From assembly GCF_026341275.1 (NCBI RefSeq), contig NZ_JAIFZO010000002.1:8462118-8526117 (forward strand): a DNA stretch of 64,000 nucleotides, written 5' to 3'. The stretch's first letter is position 1; every line of letters starts with the position of its first letter. The notes under the pieces are model-generated. The model saw only the letters and a program-made list of their open reading frames with translations, did no database searches and was not told the DNA's origin. Made by a program: the position numbers and the translations under genes. Shown in pieces: positions 24,107 through 32,831 of this stretch. The DNA is from Streptomyces ortus. GTDB taxonomy: Bacteria; Actinomycetota; Actinomycetes; Streptomycetales; Streptomycetaceae.

Positions 24107-25201
24107 ATGATCCGTATCCATCTGGACGAGGTCACCCTGTCGCGCACCCGTATGGCCTTCAGTCCCGCCGCCGAGGTGATCGCGGCGCTGGAACTGCTGC
24201 ATCGAGGTCGCGGGCGCGCGGCCTGGCCGTACACGGGATGGGCCGAGCAGGCGGCTGCGGTGCTGGCGTCCGTGCCGCAGACCGCCCCGCTGCACCTCTA
24301 CCGGCAGCTGCACGGTGGAGGGCGCGCCCGGCGCACCCCTGACCTGTTCGAGCCGTTCGTGCCGCAGCCCGATCCAGGGCTGGGCGCCGAGCTGGCGGTG
24401 CTGCGGGCGACGCCGGGTGACGTGGTGGAGTACCAGTTCACCCGGCACTATCCGGAGGGGGTCCCGGACTTCCTGCTGCCCTACCGCGAAGACCGGGAGC
24501 GGGCTTTCGGGCGGCTCGCCGACGCCTTCGAGGTGTTCTGGCGCGAGGCGATGGCCCCGTACTGGCCGCTGATGCGCACGGTGTTGGAGGAGGAGATCCT
24601 GCTGCGGGCGCGGTCGTTGGCCGGCCACGGCCCGGACGCCGTACTGGCCGGACTGGGAGGACCGGCGCTGTGGGAGCCGCCGGTGCTGTCGTTGCCCAAG
24701 GCCAAGGAGTCGCGGGTGACGGCGGCGGGGCAGCGGCTGCTGCTGGTGCCGCTGGTGTTCGCCCAGGGGCGGATGGGCTGCTCGACCGACCAGCCGGACC
24801 TGCTGCGGGTGACGTACCAGGCGCGGGGTGCGGCCGTGCTGGCGGGCGGCGCTGCTGTGGATCCCGTGTTCGGGGACCGTCTCGTCGCGCTGCTGGGAGA
24901 GCGCCGGGCCGCCGTGCTGCGGGCGCTGGTGGTGCCGGCCACGACGTCGGCGCTGGCCCGGCTGCTGGGGCTGGCGCCGAGCACCGTGTCGCAGCAGTTG
25001 AGCGGGCTGCGGGCGGCGGGGGCGGTGCACCGTCGGCGGGCCGGACGGCGCGTGTACTACGGGCTGGAACCGGCGGGGGAGGAACTGCTCGGCCTGTTCG
25101 GGGACTGTGACCAGGCAGTCGGGTCATCCCAGGAGGCCGGGTCGGCCGTACAGGAAGGGCTGCCCGGCGGCACGGCCGGTGTTGTTTCGGGGCTCGGGTA
25201 A
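24107..25201 (+). CDS. ArsR-like winged-helix regulator with DUF5937-type N-terminal domain
   Basis: This 364-residue protein has a ~250-residue N-terminal domain starting MIRIHLDEVTLSRTRMAFSPAAEVIAALELL. At the C-terminus is an ArsR-type winged helix: VDPVFGDRLVALLGERRAAVLRALVVPATTSALARLLGLAPSTVSQQLSGLRAAGAVHRRRAGRRVYY. This layout is widespread in Streptomyces regulators whose ligand is unknown. The gene lies 116 bp upstream of, and in line with, the two ABC exporter genes, so it may control them. The last ~25 residues are low-complexity Gly/Ser/Ala. Confidence 0.85.
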   Translation: MIRIHLDEVTLSRTRMAFSPAAEVIAALELLHRGRGRAAWPYTGWAEQAAAVLASVPQTAPLHLYRQLHGGGRARRTPDLFEPFVPQPDPGLGAELAVLRATPGDVVEYQFTRHYPEGVPDFLLPYREDRERAFGRLADAFEVFWREAMAPYWPLMRTVLEEEILLRARSLAGHGPDAVLAGLGGPALWEPPVLSLPKAKESRVTAAGQRLLLVPLVFAQGRMGCSTDQPDLLRVTYQARGAAVLAGGAAVDPVFGDRLVALLGERRAAVLRALVVPATTSALARLLGLAPSTVSQQLSGLRAAGAVHRRRAGRRVYYGLEPAGEELLGLFGDCDQAVGSSQEAGSAVQEGLPGGTAGVVSGLG

Positions 25202-25317
25202 GGCGGGTTGCGCGGCGGGCACGATTCGCCTGCGTCGAATCCTTGGGCCGGGCCGGGTGCGTCGGCCTAGCGTCGCGTCGTCTCCGGCAGGAGGCGGCTT
25301 CGACGAAGGGCTCCCGT

Positions 25318-27162
25318 ATGGCAGGCATGACAGGCACGGCAGCAGGCATGGCAGGAGGGGCAGGAGGGGCCGGCAGGGACAGACGCGTGCGTGCGCTGCG
25401 GCATGTGCGCGCCCGCGCACCGCGCAGCGTTCTCATCGAGGTACTGCGGCGGCGCCGTCTTGCGCTCGCGGTCGGCTGTCTGGCCTCGACCGTGCATCAG
25501 GTGTGTGAGGCGCTGGTCCCGCTGGCGATCGGCCTCACCGTCGAGCGGGCGGTGGCGGGCGGCGACGCGGGCCGCATGGCGATGGCCCTCGGGTTGATCC
25601 TGCTCCTGTTCGCCGTCCTCGCCACCGGCGGCGGCGTCTCGTACTGGGTGCTGACCAGGGCCGTGCAGCAGGAGGCGCACCGGCTGCGGGTCGCCGCCGT
25701 GGGCCGGGTCCTTGCCGAACCGGGCGCGGCGGCCGGGCGTACGCCGGGTGAGTTGCTGTCGGTGGTGACCTCGGACGCCGCGGCGACCGCGCGGGTGCTG
25801 GCGCTGCTCACCCGCGTCCTGTCGTCGGTGGCCGCGCTGGCGGTGACCGCTGTCGTCCTGCTGCGCATCGACGTCGTCCTGGGGCTGTGCGTCGTCCTGG
25901 CCGTACCGCCGCTCGTCGTGGCTGTCGACGCGGCGGGGCCGAGGCTGGAGGCCCGGCTGCGGGAGCGCCAGCAGGCCGCGGGGCTGACGGCGGCGCTCGC
26001 CGCCGAACTGGTGCGCGCGCTAAAGGTGTTGCGGGGCTTCGGTGGCCAGGCGGAGGCGGCCCGGCGCTACCGGACGCTGAGCCGTGACTGCCTGAGTGCG
26101 GATGTCATGGCCGCGCGGGCCTCCGCGCTCGTGCTGGGCGCGACGCTCACGGCGACGGCGGCCGTGACGACGGCGGTGGTGGCACTGGCGGCCGTGATGG
26201 CGTACTCGGGCCGCATCGGTGTCGCGCAGTTCGTGACCGTCGCGGCGACGGCGCCGTTCGTCGCCGATCCGGTCGCCGGGGCGATGGCGGCCGTGCAGCA
26301 GTGGGCCGCGGCCGGTGCCAGTGCCTCCCGGCTCGGCCCGCTGCTGCACGGCACACCGCCTCTGCCCCGCCAGGCGGTCGCTTCGACCTCGACCCCGGTC
26401 CCGGACGGCGGGCTGCGGCTGCGCGCGGTGGGCGTGGCGGATGTCGTGCCGTTCAGCCTTGACCTGGCGCCGGGTGAGGCCCTCGGCGTGGTGGCCGTGG
26501 ACCCGGCGGTGGCGTCGGCCTTCGTCGAGGTCCTGGCCGGGGACCGGCCGCCCCGGACGGGCGAGGTGTACGTGGGCCGCACTCCGTCGGACTTGGCGCA
26601 ACCCCGGCGGCTGCGCCGCCACGTCCTGGCCGCGCCGCACGCCGTGCACCTGTTCGGCCGCACCGTGGGCGAGGTGCTGGACAGCGGACGGGGCCATCCC
26701 CCGGTGCGGCACGCACGTGCCCTGGACGTCGCCGCACTGGGCGCGACGACCGCTGCACGGGGTGCGGTGACCGCTGCAGGGGACGCGATGACCGCCGCAG
26801 GGAGCGCGGTTACTGCTGCGCGGGACGCAGCGGCTGCCGAACTGGCCGACGGAGCGACGGATCTGTCCGGCGGCCAGCGTCAACGTCTGGCGCTGGCACG
26901 GGCGGTGGCCGCGGATGCGCCCGTCCTGGTCCTGCACGACCCGCTGACCGCGGTCGACGCGGTCACCGAGGACGAGGTGGCCGGCCGGCTCTTCACGGCG
27001 CGGCGCACGGACGGCGGCGTCACCGTGGTCGTCACGTCCTCGCCGCCGCTGCTGGCGCGCTGCGACCGGGTCCTCTTCATCGGACACGACGACATCCCCG
27101 TCCTCGCCCCCCACCCCGCCCTGCTGGACCTGCCCGACTACGCCGAAACGGTACTGCGATGA
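25318..27162 (+). CDS. ABC exporter half, degenerate nucleotide site
   Basis: The 614-residue product has an N-terminal ABC-transporter membrane domain (six helices, residues ~45-330) fused to a nucleotide-binding domain. Walker A is destroyed: the loop reads GVVAVDPAVAS instead of GxxGxGKS. Walker B ends HDPL, lacking the catalytic Glu. The signature LSGGQRQRLALARAV is intact. This is the expected pattern for the subunit whose own ATP site is non-catalytic but which lends its signature to the partner. An alanine-rich 8-residue repeat (residues ~476-508, such as GAVTAAGD and AMTAAGSA) is inserted before the signature. GAAGGG precedes ATG 25318. ATGA overlap links it to the next gene. Confidence 0.9.
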   Translation: MAGMTGTAAGMAGGAGGAGRDRRVRALRHVRARAPRSVLIEVLRRRRLALAVGCLASTVHQVCEALVPLAIGLTVERAVAGGDAGRMAMALGLILLLFAVLATGGGVSYWVLTRAVQQEAHRLRVAAVGRVLAEPGAAAGRTPGELLSVVTSDAAATARVLALLTRVLSSVAALAVTAVVLLRIDVVLGLCVVLAVPPLVVAVDAAGPRLEARLRERQQAAGLTAALAAELVRALKVLRGFGGQAEAARRYRTLSRDCLSADVMAARASALVLGATLTATAAVTTAVVALAAVMAYSGRIGVAQFVTVAATAPFVADPVAGAMAAVQQWAAAGASASRLGPLLHGTPPLPRQAVASTSTPVPDGGLRLRAVGVADVVPFSLDLAPGEALGVVAVDPAVASAFVEVLAGDRPPRTGEVYVGRTPSDLAQPRRLRRHVLAAPHAVHLFGRTVGEVLDSGRGHPPVRHARALDVAALGATTAARGAVTAAGDAMTAAGSAVTAARDAAAAELADGATDLSGGQRQRLALARAVAADAPVLVLHDPLTAVDAVTEDEVAGRLFTARRTDGGVTVVVTSSPPLLARCDRVLFIGHDDIPVLAPHPALLDLPDYAETVLR

Positions 27163-28946
27163 CAGCGACAGCCCTCCCCGTCGCCTCAGGCCGGCGCGCC
27201 CTCGCCCACCTGGCCCGAACCGCCCGCCGACACCCGCGGGACTGCGCGGCCGCCCTGGGCTGGACGGTGGCGGCAGGCGTGTGCGGTGTTCTGGTGCCGC
27301 TGCTGCTGGGCCATCTCGTGGACGCCGTACGCGCCCACCACGCGGACCTGGCCGGTCTGCTGACCTGGACAGCGTTGAGCGCGCTCGCGGGAGCGGTGTG
27401 CACGGCGGCGGCGCAGCGGGCCATGGTGGTGCTGGGTGCCCGGATCGCGGCCCGGTTGCGCGAGGACGTCGTCGTGCGGGTGCTGGCGCTCGACCCGCGC
27501 GCGGCCGAGGCGGCCGGAGGCGGTGACGTGACCTCGCGGGTCACGGAGGACATGGAGAACTTCACCACCGCCGTACCGCTGCTGGCCGAGGTCGTCACCG
27601 CCACCGGCACGATCGCCGTCTCGCTCGCCGCCTTCGCCTCCCTTGACTGGCGCCTGGCCCTGGCTTTCCTGACGGTGGTGCCGGTGTACGTGGTCGGTCT
27701 GCACGCCCACCTGCCCCGGGCGGCCCGGCGATACGCTCAGGAGCGCGCCGTGGCGGCGGAGCGCGGACGGGTGGTGCTGGAGTCCCTGCACGGGGCCCGC
27801 ACCGTCGACGCGTACGACATGGCTGTCCTGCAGACCGGCCGGGTCGACGCCGCCTCCGGACGGGCCCTGACGGCGGGGCTGCGCGCCACCTGGCTGTCGC
27901 TGTGGCTGGCGAAGTCGATGAACGCCGCGGAGGCCCTCGGACTGTGCGCGATCCTGCTGACCGGGGCGCTGCTGGTGGACGCCGGGGAGGTGAGCGTCGG
28001 CGCGGTCGCGGCGGCCGGGCTGCTCTTCCACCGGCTGTTCGACCCGCTGGGTACTCTGCTGACCTCGTTCGACCAGGTCCAGCGGGCCGGTGCGGCGCTC
28101 GCCCGGGTCGTCGGAGTCGCCGCCCTGCCCCCGCCGGCGTCCCGGCCCGTCCGCCTGCCGTCCGGGCCCGTCGCGGTCGAGGCGCGCGGCCTGCGTTTCT
28201 CCTACGGTCCTGGGCACGGCGACGTGCTGAACGGCGTCGACCTGGTGGTGCCGCCGGGCACCTCACTGGCCGTCGTCGGCGCGAGCGGCGCCGGCAAGAC
28301 CACGCTCGCGCACCTCCTCAGCGGAATCCTCACCCCGCCTCGGGGGAGCGCGGTGTTCGCTGACCGGCTGGGCCGCATGGACGTGCGGGAGATGAGCGAC
28401 GAGGATCGTCCGGCCTGGGTCGGGGCGATCGCACAGGAACCCCATGTCTTCACCGGCACCCTGCGCGACGATCTGACCCTCGCCGCACCCCATGCGGACG
28501 ACAGGGCCGTTCGGGCCGCACTGGAGGCTGTGGACGCGCGCTGGGCGGCGGCCCTGCCCGACGGCCTGGACACCCGGATCGGTGTCGGAGGTCATCCGCT
28601 GGACGCCGCCCAAGGACAGCAACTCGCCCTCGCGCGCATCATGCTGGCGGACCCGCCGATCGTCGTCCTCGACGAGGCGACGGCCGAGGCCGGCAGCGCG
28701 CACGCCCGGGTGCTGGAGGACGGCGCCCAGGCCCTGGTGCGCGGCAGGACCGCGCTCGTCGTCGCCCACCGCCTCTCCCAGGCCCGCCGCTGCGACCGCA
28801 TCGCCGTGCTGGCCGACGGCCACGTCAAGGAACTCGGCACCCACGCCGAACTCCTGGCCCTCGGCGGACGGTACGCAGCTCTCTGGTCGGCGTGGACGGA
28901 GCACGGTATCCCGGCGCGGGGTCACGCCGGGGCCTCCGAGGGGTGA
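27159..28946 (+). CDS. ABC exporter half, catalytic nucleotide site
   Basis: The 595-residue partner of the preceding gene has the same TMD-NBD layout. Walker A GASGAGKTT (residues ~374) and Walker B IVVLDEAT with the catalytic Glu are intact, but the signature is LDAAQGQQ instead of LSGGQ. The two genes are therefore complementary: one complete ATP site forms from this Walker A/B and the partner's signature, and the other site is doubly degenerate, as in asymmetric heterodimeric exporters (for example TmrAB or BmrCD). The substrate is unknown; a drug, lipid or peptide is possible. A piece of this gene (about 28145-28226) recurs at 30684-30772. Confidence 0.92.
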   Translation: MTATALPVASGRRALAHLARTARRHPRDCAAALGWTVAAGVCGVLVPLLLGHLVDAVRAHHADLAGLLTWTALSALAGAVCTAAAQRAMVVLGARIAARLREDVVVRVLALDPRAAEAAGGGDVTSRVTEDMENFTTAVPLLAEVVTATGTIAVSLAAFASLDWRLALAFLTVVPVYVVGLHAHLPRAARRYAQERAVAAERGRVVLESLHGARTVDAYDMAVLQTGRVDAASGRALTAGLRATWLSLWLAKSMNAAEALGLCAILLTGALLVDAGEVSVGAVAAAGLLFHRLFDPLGTLLTSFDQVQRAGAALARVVGVAALPPPASRPVRLPSGPVAVEARGLRFSYGPGHGDVLNGVDLVVPPGTSLAVVGASGAGKTTLAHLLSGILTPPRGSAVFADRLGRMDVREMSDEDRPAWVGAIAQEPHVFTGTLRDDLTLAAPHADDRAVRAALEAVDARWAAALPDGLDTRIGVGGHPLDAAQGQQLALARIMLADPPIVVLDEATAEAGSAHARVLEDGAQALVRGRTALVVAHRLSQARRCDRIAVLADGHVKELGTHAELLALGGRYAALWSAWTEHGIPARGHAGASEG

Positions 28947-28950
28947 GTGG

Positions 28951-29112
28951 GTGCCCCTACGGACTGGACACCACTGCGCGGTGGTCGACTTGCTGTCGGA
29001 CGACGTGAAGTACTTCTTCGACCCTGACGCAATAGGGCCGTTGCCGGACGTGTATGTCCCAGATGGCTCGGCAGGAGGCTGGCAGGCGGTCCTCGATCTG
29101 CGACGCCAGGTC
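28951..29112 (+). pseudogene. Short remnant of a small hypothetical protein
   Basis: From GTG 28951 the frame gives HHCAVVDLLSDDVKYFFDPD, then PLPDVYVPDGSAGGWQAVLDL, which looks like a conserved actinobacterial small protein. It continues into low-quality sequence with no proper end. I do not know the function. Confidence 0.35.
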
Positions 29113-29167
29113 CCTCGGCGGCAGCCAGGGCCCGGCTGGCTCCGATGGCACCTGAACGGGGCTGTTG

Positions 29168-29188
29168 CACATGCCGTAGCGGCATGTG
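29168..29188. promoter_or_regulatory. Perfect 9-bp dyad before the MerR-like gene
   Basis: CACATGCCG (29168-29176), TAG, CGGCATGTG (29180-29188). It lies 40 bp before the MerR start at 29229. Candidate operator; a terminator is less likely given the short loop. Confidence 0.6.
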
Positions 29189-29228
29189 GTGGGGTCGGGG
29201 CACCACAGCACGAAAGGCTCTGTCTGCG

Positions 29229-30122
29229 ATGTACCCCTCCCTCACGCCTCCCCGGCAGGTCAAGATCGGTGATGCCGCCGCGTTCGCCGGGATCACCCCA
29301 CGCGCCATCCGCCATTACCACCAGATCGGTCTGCTGCCGGAACCCGAGCGCGGTGGGGACGGCCGCCGCCGCTACGGCTATGACGACATGACCCGCCTGC
29401 TGTGGATCCGCAAGATGGCTGATGCCGGTATCAGCCTGGACGACATGCGGGCCGCTTTCAGCGAAACCCGGGGCGAAGCTGGAGACGAAGCCCTGGACCA
29501 CGCCCCGTACATCGAGTCGGTCCTGGGCAGGCTGGAGGAAACCTTGGCGGCGCAGGAGGCCGCCATCAAACGTCGGCGCGCGGCTGTCCAGCGCCTGCGG
29601 GCGGTGGGCAGCCCGCTGGGGCTGCTCTCCGAACTGGTCACGGACCGGCTCAGCCACCTGCCCCCGGGAGCGTTGCGCCCCTCCGATCTGGACGCCCTGC
29701 TGGTCACGGAACGGATCTTCGGGCCGCTGGGCGCCGCCATCCAGGCCAGCACGTTCATCGTGCTGGCCACCCACCCCGACCTCCGGGCCGAGGAGGACCG
29801 CCTTGAGGCGGCCGAGGCCGCTCTCGATGACGGCGTCGAACCCGACGACCCGCGCGTCGAAGAGCTCGCCGTACAGCGATGCGCTCACCAAATGGCCCTT
29901 AACCGGGCCATCGACGCAGCTGGTCTCGACGCGGCCGAGGAGAAGATCTTCGAGACCTACGACGCCGACCTGAAAGGGGAGGAGAACACAGAGATGAGTG
30001 CCGCCGCGGCGATCACCAAGATGCCCTACGACTTCTCTCCCGCCCGGATGCGCTGCGTGGAACTCGCCGGACGACTCCTCGGCGAGGCCCTTGCCACCGA
30101 CGCCCACTCCGCGGACGGTTGA
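29229..30122 (+). CDS. MerR-family regulator with long C-terminal domain
   Basis: The 297-residue product has a MerR head: VKIGDAAAFAGITPRAIRHYHQIGLLPEPERGGDGRRRYGYDDMTRLLWIRKMADAGISLDDMRAAF. A dimerisation coil follows (ESVLGRLEETLAAQEAAIKRRRAAVQRLRA), then an all-helical C-terminal domain of about 170 residues unlike GyrI. It is rich in Glu/Asp/Ala and may be TipA-like only in the loosest sense. The ATG at 29229 was chosen because family members begin a few residues before the VKIGDAAAF segment. The regulated genes are not obvious; the only adjacent feature is a strong dyad upstream, so autoregulation is likely. Confidence 0.82.
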   Translation: MYPSLTPPRQVKIGDAAAFAGITPRAIRHYHQIGLLPEPERGGDGRRRYGYDDMTRLLWIRKMADAGISLDDMRAAFSETRGEAGDEALDHAPYIESVLGRLEETLAAQEAAIKRRRAAVQRLRAVGSPLGLLSELVTDRLSHLPPGALRPSDLDALLVTERIFGPLGAAIQASTFIVLATHPDLRAEEDRLEAAEAALDDGVEPDDPRVEELAVQRCAHQMALNRAIDAAGLDAAEEKIFETYDADLKGEENTEMSAAAAITKMPYDFSPARMRCVELAGRLLGEALATDAHSADG

Positions 30123-30677
30123 TCACCTGTGCCTGGCACTGACGTGTCGGGATGACGTCTGGAAAACAAGCCAAGGCTGTGGCCGGGTGTCGGTCAGCAA
30201 GTCGAAGGACAGGCCGCTGGAGCCCTCGCCGCGGCCGGCGCCGCGGCGGGCGCTCAGCCAGACCAGTACCCGGCCGTCCCGCCCGCGGGTGCGGTCGAAG
30301 GCGACGGAGACCTTGGTGCCAGTCCGCGGGACCACCTCCTCGTGAACGAAGTACGAGCGTACGGGCGTGGCGTCCAGGCCCTCGCGCAGAACGGCGGTTC
30401 GTGGGTGCACGGGCATCTGGTCGATGACGCCGAGCAGGGCGGACGGCTGCCCGGGCGGGAAGAGGCGCAGCCGGTGCGCGAGGATCGCCGCGGCCACCTC
30501 ACTGCTCTGCAACCCTCCCCGGTGGGGACCCGGACCGTCTGTTCGACGCCCCAGACCATGTTGGCGTTCTCGTTCCGGACCAGGCTGGTGTCGGCGGTGA
30601 CGGGCGAGGTGACGGCCAGGTTCTGAAGGGACGCCAGAGTGCCGGCGGGCAGTTCGCAGGGCAGAGTGAACCAGTCG
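30123..30677 (-). pseudogene. Frameshifted, 5'-truncated unknown gene
   Basis: On the minus strand two frames must be joined near 30510 to read one protein. The upstream part is DDWFTLPCELPAGTLASLQN, LAVTSPVTADTSLV and NMVWGVEQTVRVP; the downstream part is SSEVAAAILAHRLRLFPPGQ, PVRSYFVHEEVVP and GRVLVWLSARRG. Both parts have protein-like composition and matching codon bias, unlike the alternative frames. The 5' end is cut by the duplicated ABC fragment at 30684. I do not recognise the family. Confidence 0.5.
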
Positions 30678-30683
30678 TCGGCC

Positions 30684-30772
30684 CGTCCGCCTGCCGTCCG
30701 GGCCGGTCGCGGTCGAGGCGCGCGGCCTGCGTTTCTCCTACGGTCCCGGGCACGGCGACGTGCTGAACGGCG
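30684..30772 (+). repeat. Duplicated piece of the ABC exporter gene
   Basis: About 85-90 bp are almost identical to 28145-28226, the start of the nucleotide-binding domain of the second ABC half (shared blocks include TGCGTTTCTCCTACGGTCC and CACGGCGACGTGCTGAACGG). At 30773 the similarity stops. It is an ectopic duplication fragment, not an insertion sequence. Confidence 0.8.
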
Positions 30773-30842
30773 CTTGTGGGCATCGGACTCGTTGAGGAAT
30801 TTGGCTGGAACCGGGAGCCGTCCCCGTGCTTGCATGAGGTCC

Positions 30843-31481
30843 ATGGTGTCTGCCGACCGCTTGCTCGCCTTCGCGGCGATGTCGTTCCTGTTGATCGTGA
30901 TCCCGGGCCCCAGCGTGTTGTTCGTGATCGGGCGGGCGTTGGCGCAAGGACGTCGCGCCGCGCTGACCACGGTTGCAGGGAACACCGTCGGCGCCTATGT
31001 GCTCATCGTGGCCGTGGCGTTCGGGATCGGAGCGGTCGTGGAACGCTCGGTTCTCGTCTTCACCGTGTTGAAGCTGGTGGGGGCGGCTTATCTGGTGTTT
31101 CTCGGCGTAAGGACGTGGCGGGAGCGTGGTTCGCTGCAGGCCGCGGTGACGGGAGTTGAGGCTGCGCAGAGCAGCCTGCGAACTTTTGGGGAGGGGTTCG
31201 CGGTCGGCGTGACCAACCCGAAGACCATCGTTTTCTTCGCCGCCGTACTGCCGCAGTTCGTCGACCGCGGGCAGGGGCATGTCGTGGGTCAGATGCTGGT
31301 GCTCGGCCTGGTCTTCAACATCATCGCCGTTGTCTCCGACATGGTGTGGGGGCTGGCGGCGTCCACTGCGCGGGACTGGTTCGCCGGCTCACCGCAGCGG
31401 CTGTCCCTGGTCGGGGGCGTCGGCGGGCTGACCATGATCGGTCTCGGTGTCACCGTCGCCGCGACCGGCCGCAAGGACTGA
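30843..31481 (+). CDS. LysE/RhtB-family exporter
   Basis: This 212-residue integral membrane protein has the family hallmark LLIVIPGPSVLFVIGRALAQGRRAAL in the first helix region and AVGVTNPKTIVFFAAVLPQF in the middle. About six hydrophobic helices are visible. LysE/RhtB carriers export amino acids such as Lys, Arg, homoserine or threonine, or other small metabolites; specificity is not readable. ATG 30843 gives the typical family N-terminus (an ATG three codons upstream is possible); no strong Shine-Dalgarno is seen. It stands alone among decayed fragments yet is intact. Confidence 0.87.
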   Translation: MVSADRLLAFAAMSFLLIVIPGPSVLFVIGRALAQGRRAALTTVAGNTVGAYVLIVAVAFGIGAVVERSVLVFTVLKLVGAAYLVFLGVRTWRERGSLQAAVTGVEAAQSSLRTFGEGFAVGVTNPKTIVFFAAVLPQFVDRGQGHVVGQMLVLGLVFNIIAVVSDMVWGLAASTARDWFAGSPQRLSLVGGVGGLTMIGLGVTVAATGRKD

Positions 31482-31515
31482 ACCTGAGAGAGGCTCACTC
31501 CCCGGTCCGGCGTTG

Positions 31516-32087
31516 ATGACATTTTGCCCGGTCCTTCCGCTGCGCGACGCCGCGGGAACCCGGGGCCGGCTCGACGAGAACGCTGCCACCGCGCTCCTGG
31601 ACCCGATCCTCCTCGCCGCGCCCGCCGACGTCGACGCGCTCTTCCGGCGCATCCGGTGGGACAGGAGCCGGCTCATCGCCCACGGGGCCGACATCAATCT
31701 GCTGGAACGCGGTCAGGTATCCGCGGCGATGCGCACCGCGACAGAGATGTCGAACGCGAAACGCGCGCAGGAGTACGACGCCGATCGCCGTCGCGCCGAG
31801 CGCGGAGCAGTGCTCGGTCCACTCGACGCCGCGATATCGAGGTACACGCGCCAGTATCTGCACGGCGCGACGGTTCCCAGGCGGACGCCCGATGCAGTCG
31901 CCCCCGCGCTGCTGCCCGAGGTCATGCGGGTGATCGCCACCGCGGAGCAGGCGTGCGCCGGGATGCGGATCGGCCGCGATCCGCGACGGGGAAACCGGGC
32001 CACGGACAAGCAGGGCTGGGAGCGGACGGAGACGACGGTCCAAGTGGCCGTACGCCGCGCACACCCTGAACTCGTCGATGACGCGGT
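31516..32087 (+). pseudogene. Unrecognised gene, probably truncated
   Basis: From ATG 31516 a 190-codon frame with good codon bias encodes a charged helical protein: MTFCPVLPLRDAAGTRGRLD, LLERGQVSAAMRTATEMSNA, and AISRYTRQYLHGATVP. I do not recognise it. Around 32088 the coding signal moves to another frame, where a different protein fragment begins, so the 3' end is probably lost. No Shine-Dalgarno was obvious. Confidence 0.4.
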
Positions 32088-32429
32088 GCGTACAACGAAG
32101 TGTTCACCATCGAGGACGAGGAGAGGGGCGAGGGGATCCAGCTCCACTTCTACGCCGACTCCGTCGCCCGGATCACGACGTTGCGCGAGGGCGACGGCAG
32201 GTCGGATCCGCAGTACCTGGTCGAGTACAGCCTGGTCGACGGGATCGATGGCTACCGGAGCCTGGTGAGCGCCTTCGTCCGCGGCGGCTGCGCAGCACTC
32301 GAACAGCACGGTCCCTGGATGCCGGACGTCGCCGAGTTCGAACGCGTGCGTCAACGGCGCGACCCCCGGTGGTCCCAGCGGGAAACCGGACGGGGCCCGG
32401 CCCGCGGCGACGCGGGCCCGGGTCGGTGA
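32088..32429 (+). pseudogene. Fragment of an unknown protein
   Basis: In a new frame, AYNEVFTIEDEERGEGIQLH, then VARITTLREGDGRSDPQYLV and EYSLVDGIDGYRSLVSAFVR, followed by acidic/basic sequence to a stop at 32429. It looks like part of a conserved globular protein whose 5' end is missing. Family unknown. Confidence 0.4.
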
Positions 32430-32760
32430 GCAGGTCGACGATGCGCAGCACATAGGAGAACCAGAGATCGGCGGCTTCCACCGTGTCAGGCCCCAGAACG
32501 AACAGCCGATGCGGGGCGGCGCGCTCGGGCACGGCACGCCGTTTGAAGACCGTGGCGGGAAGCAGGGGTATCGAGTCGACCGTGCCCGGCCGGTCCAGCC
32601 TCGCCGGTGTCCAGCCGTCGGCCTCGGCGTACCGGCGGTACGGCTCACACGCGTTCCCGTGGTGCGGTACCGCCTCACGCAGCAGAACGTGCTGGACGTC
32701 CGCCAGTTCGGCCGCGCGTGCCTCGCAGTCGGCCGGACGTCCCTGTTCGGGGAGTTTCCC
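32427..32760 (-). pseudogene. LuxE-like acyl-protein synthetase fragment
   Basis: On the minus strand about 110 codons read LREAVPHHGNACEPYRRYAE and TVDSIPLLPATVFKRRAVPE, then HRLFVLGPDTVEAADLW and SYVLRIVDLL. The first part resembles the N-terminus of LuxE/PF04443 acyl-protein synthetases (His-His, then EPYRR, then LPATVFK). There is no good start codon, and the sequence stops being family-like near 32427. It is a remnant facing the neighbouring fragments. Confidence 0.45.
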
Positions 32761-32831
32761 GCAGGGCCGGGCCGACCGGCTCGATCCCGCTCGTGACCCG
32801 ATCCTCAAGGCCGGTTCCCCGGCCGCGGCCG

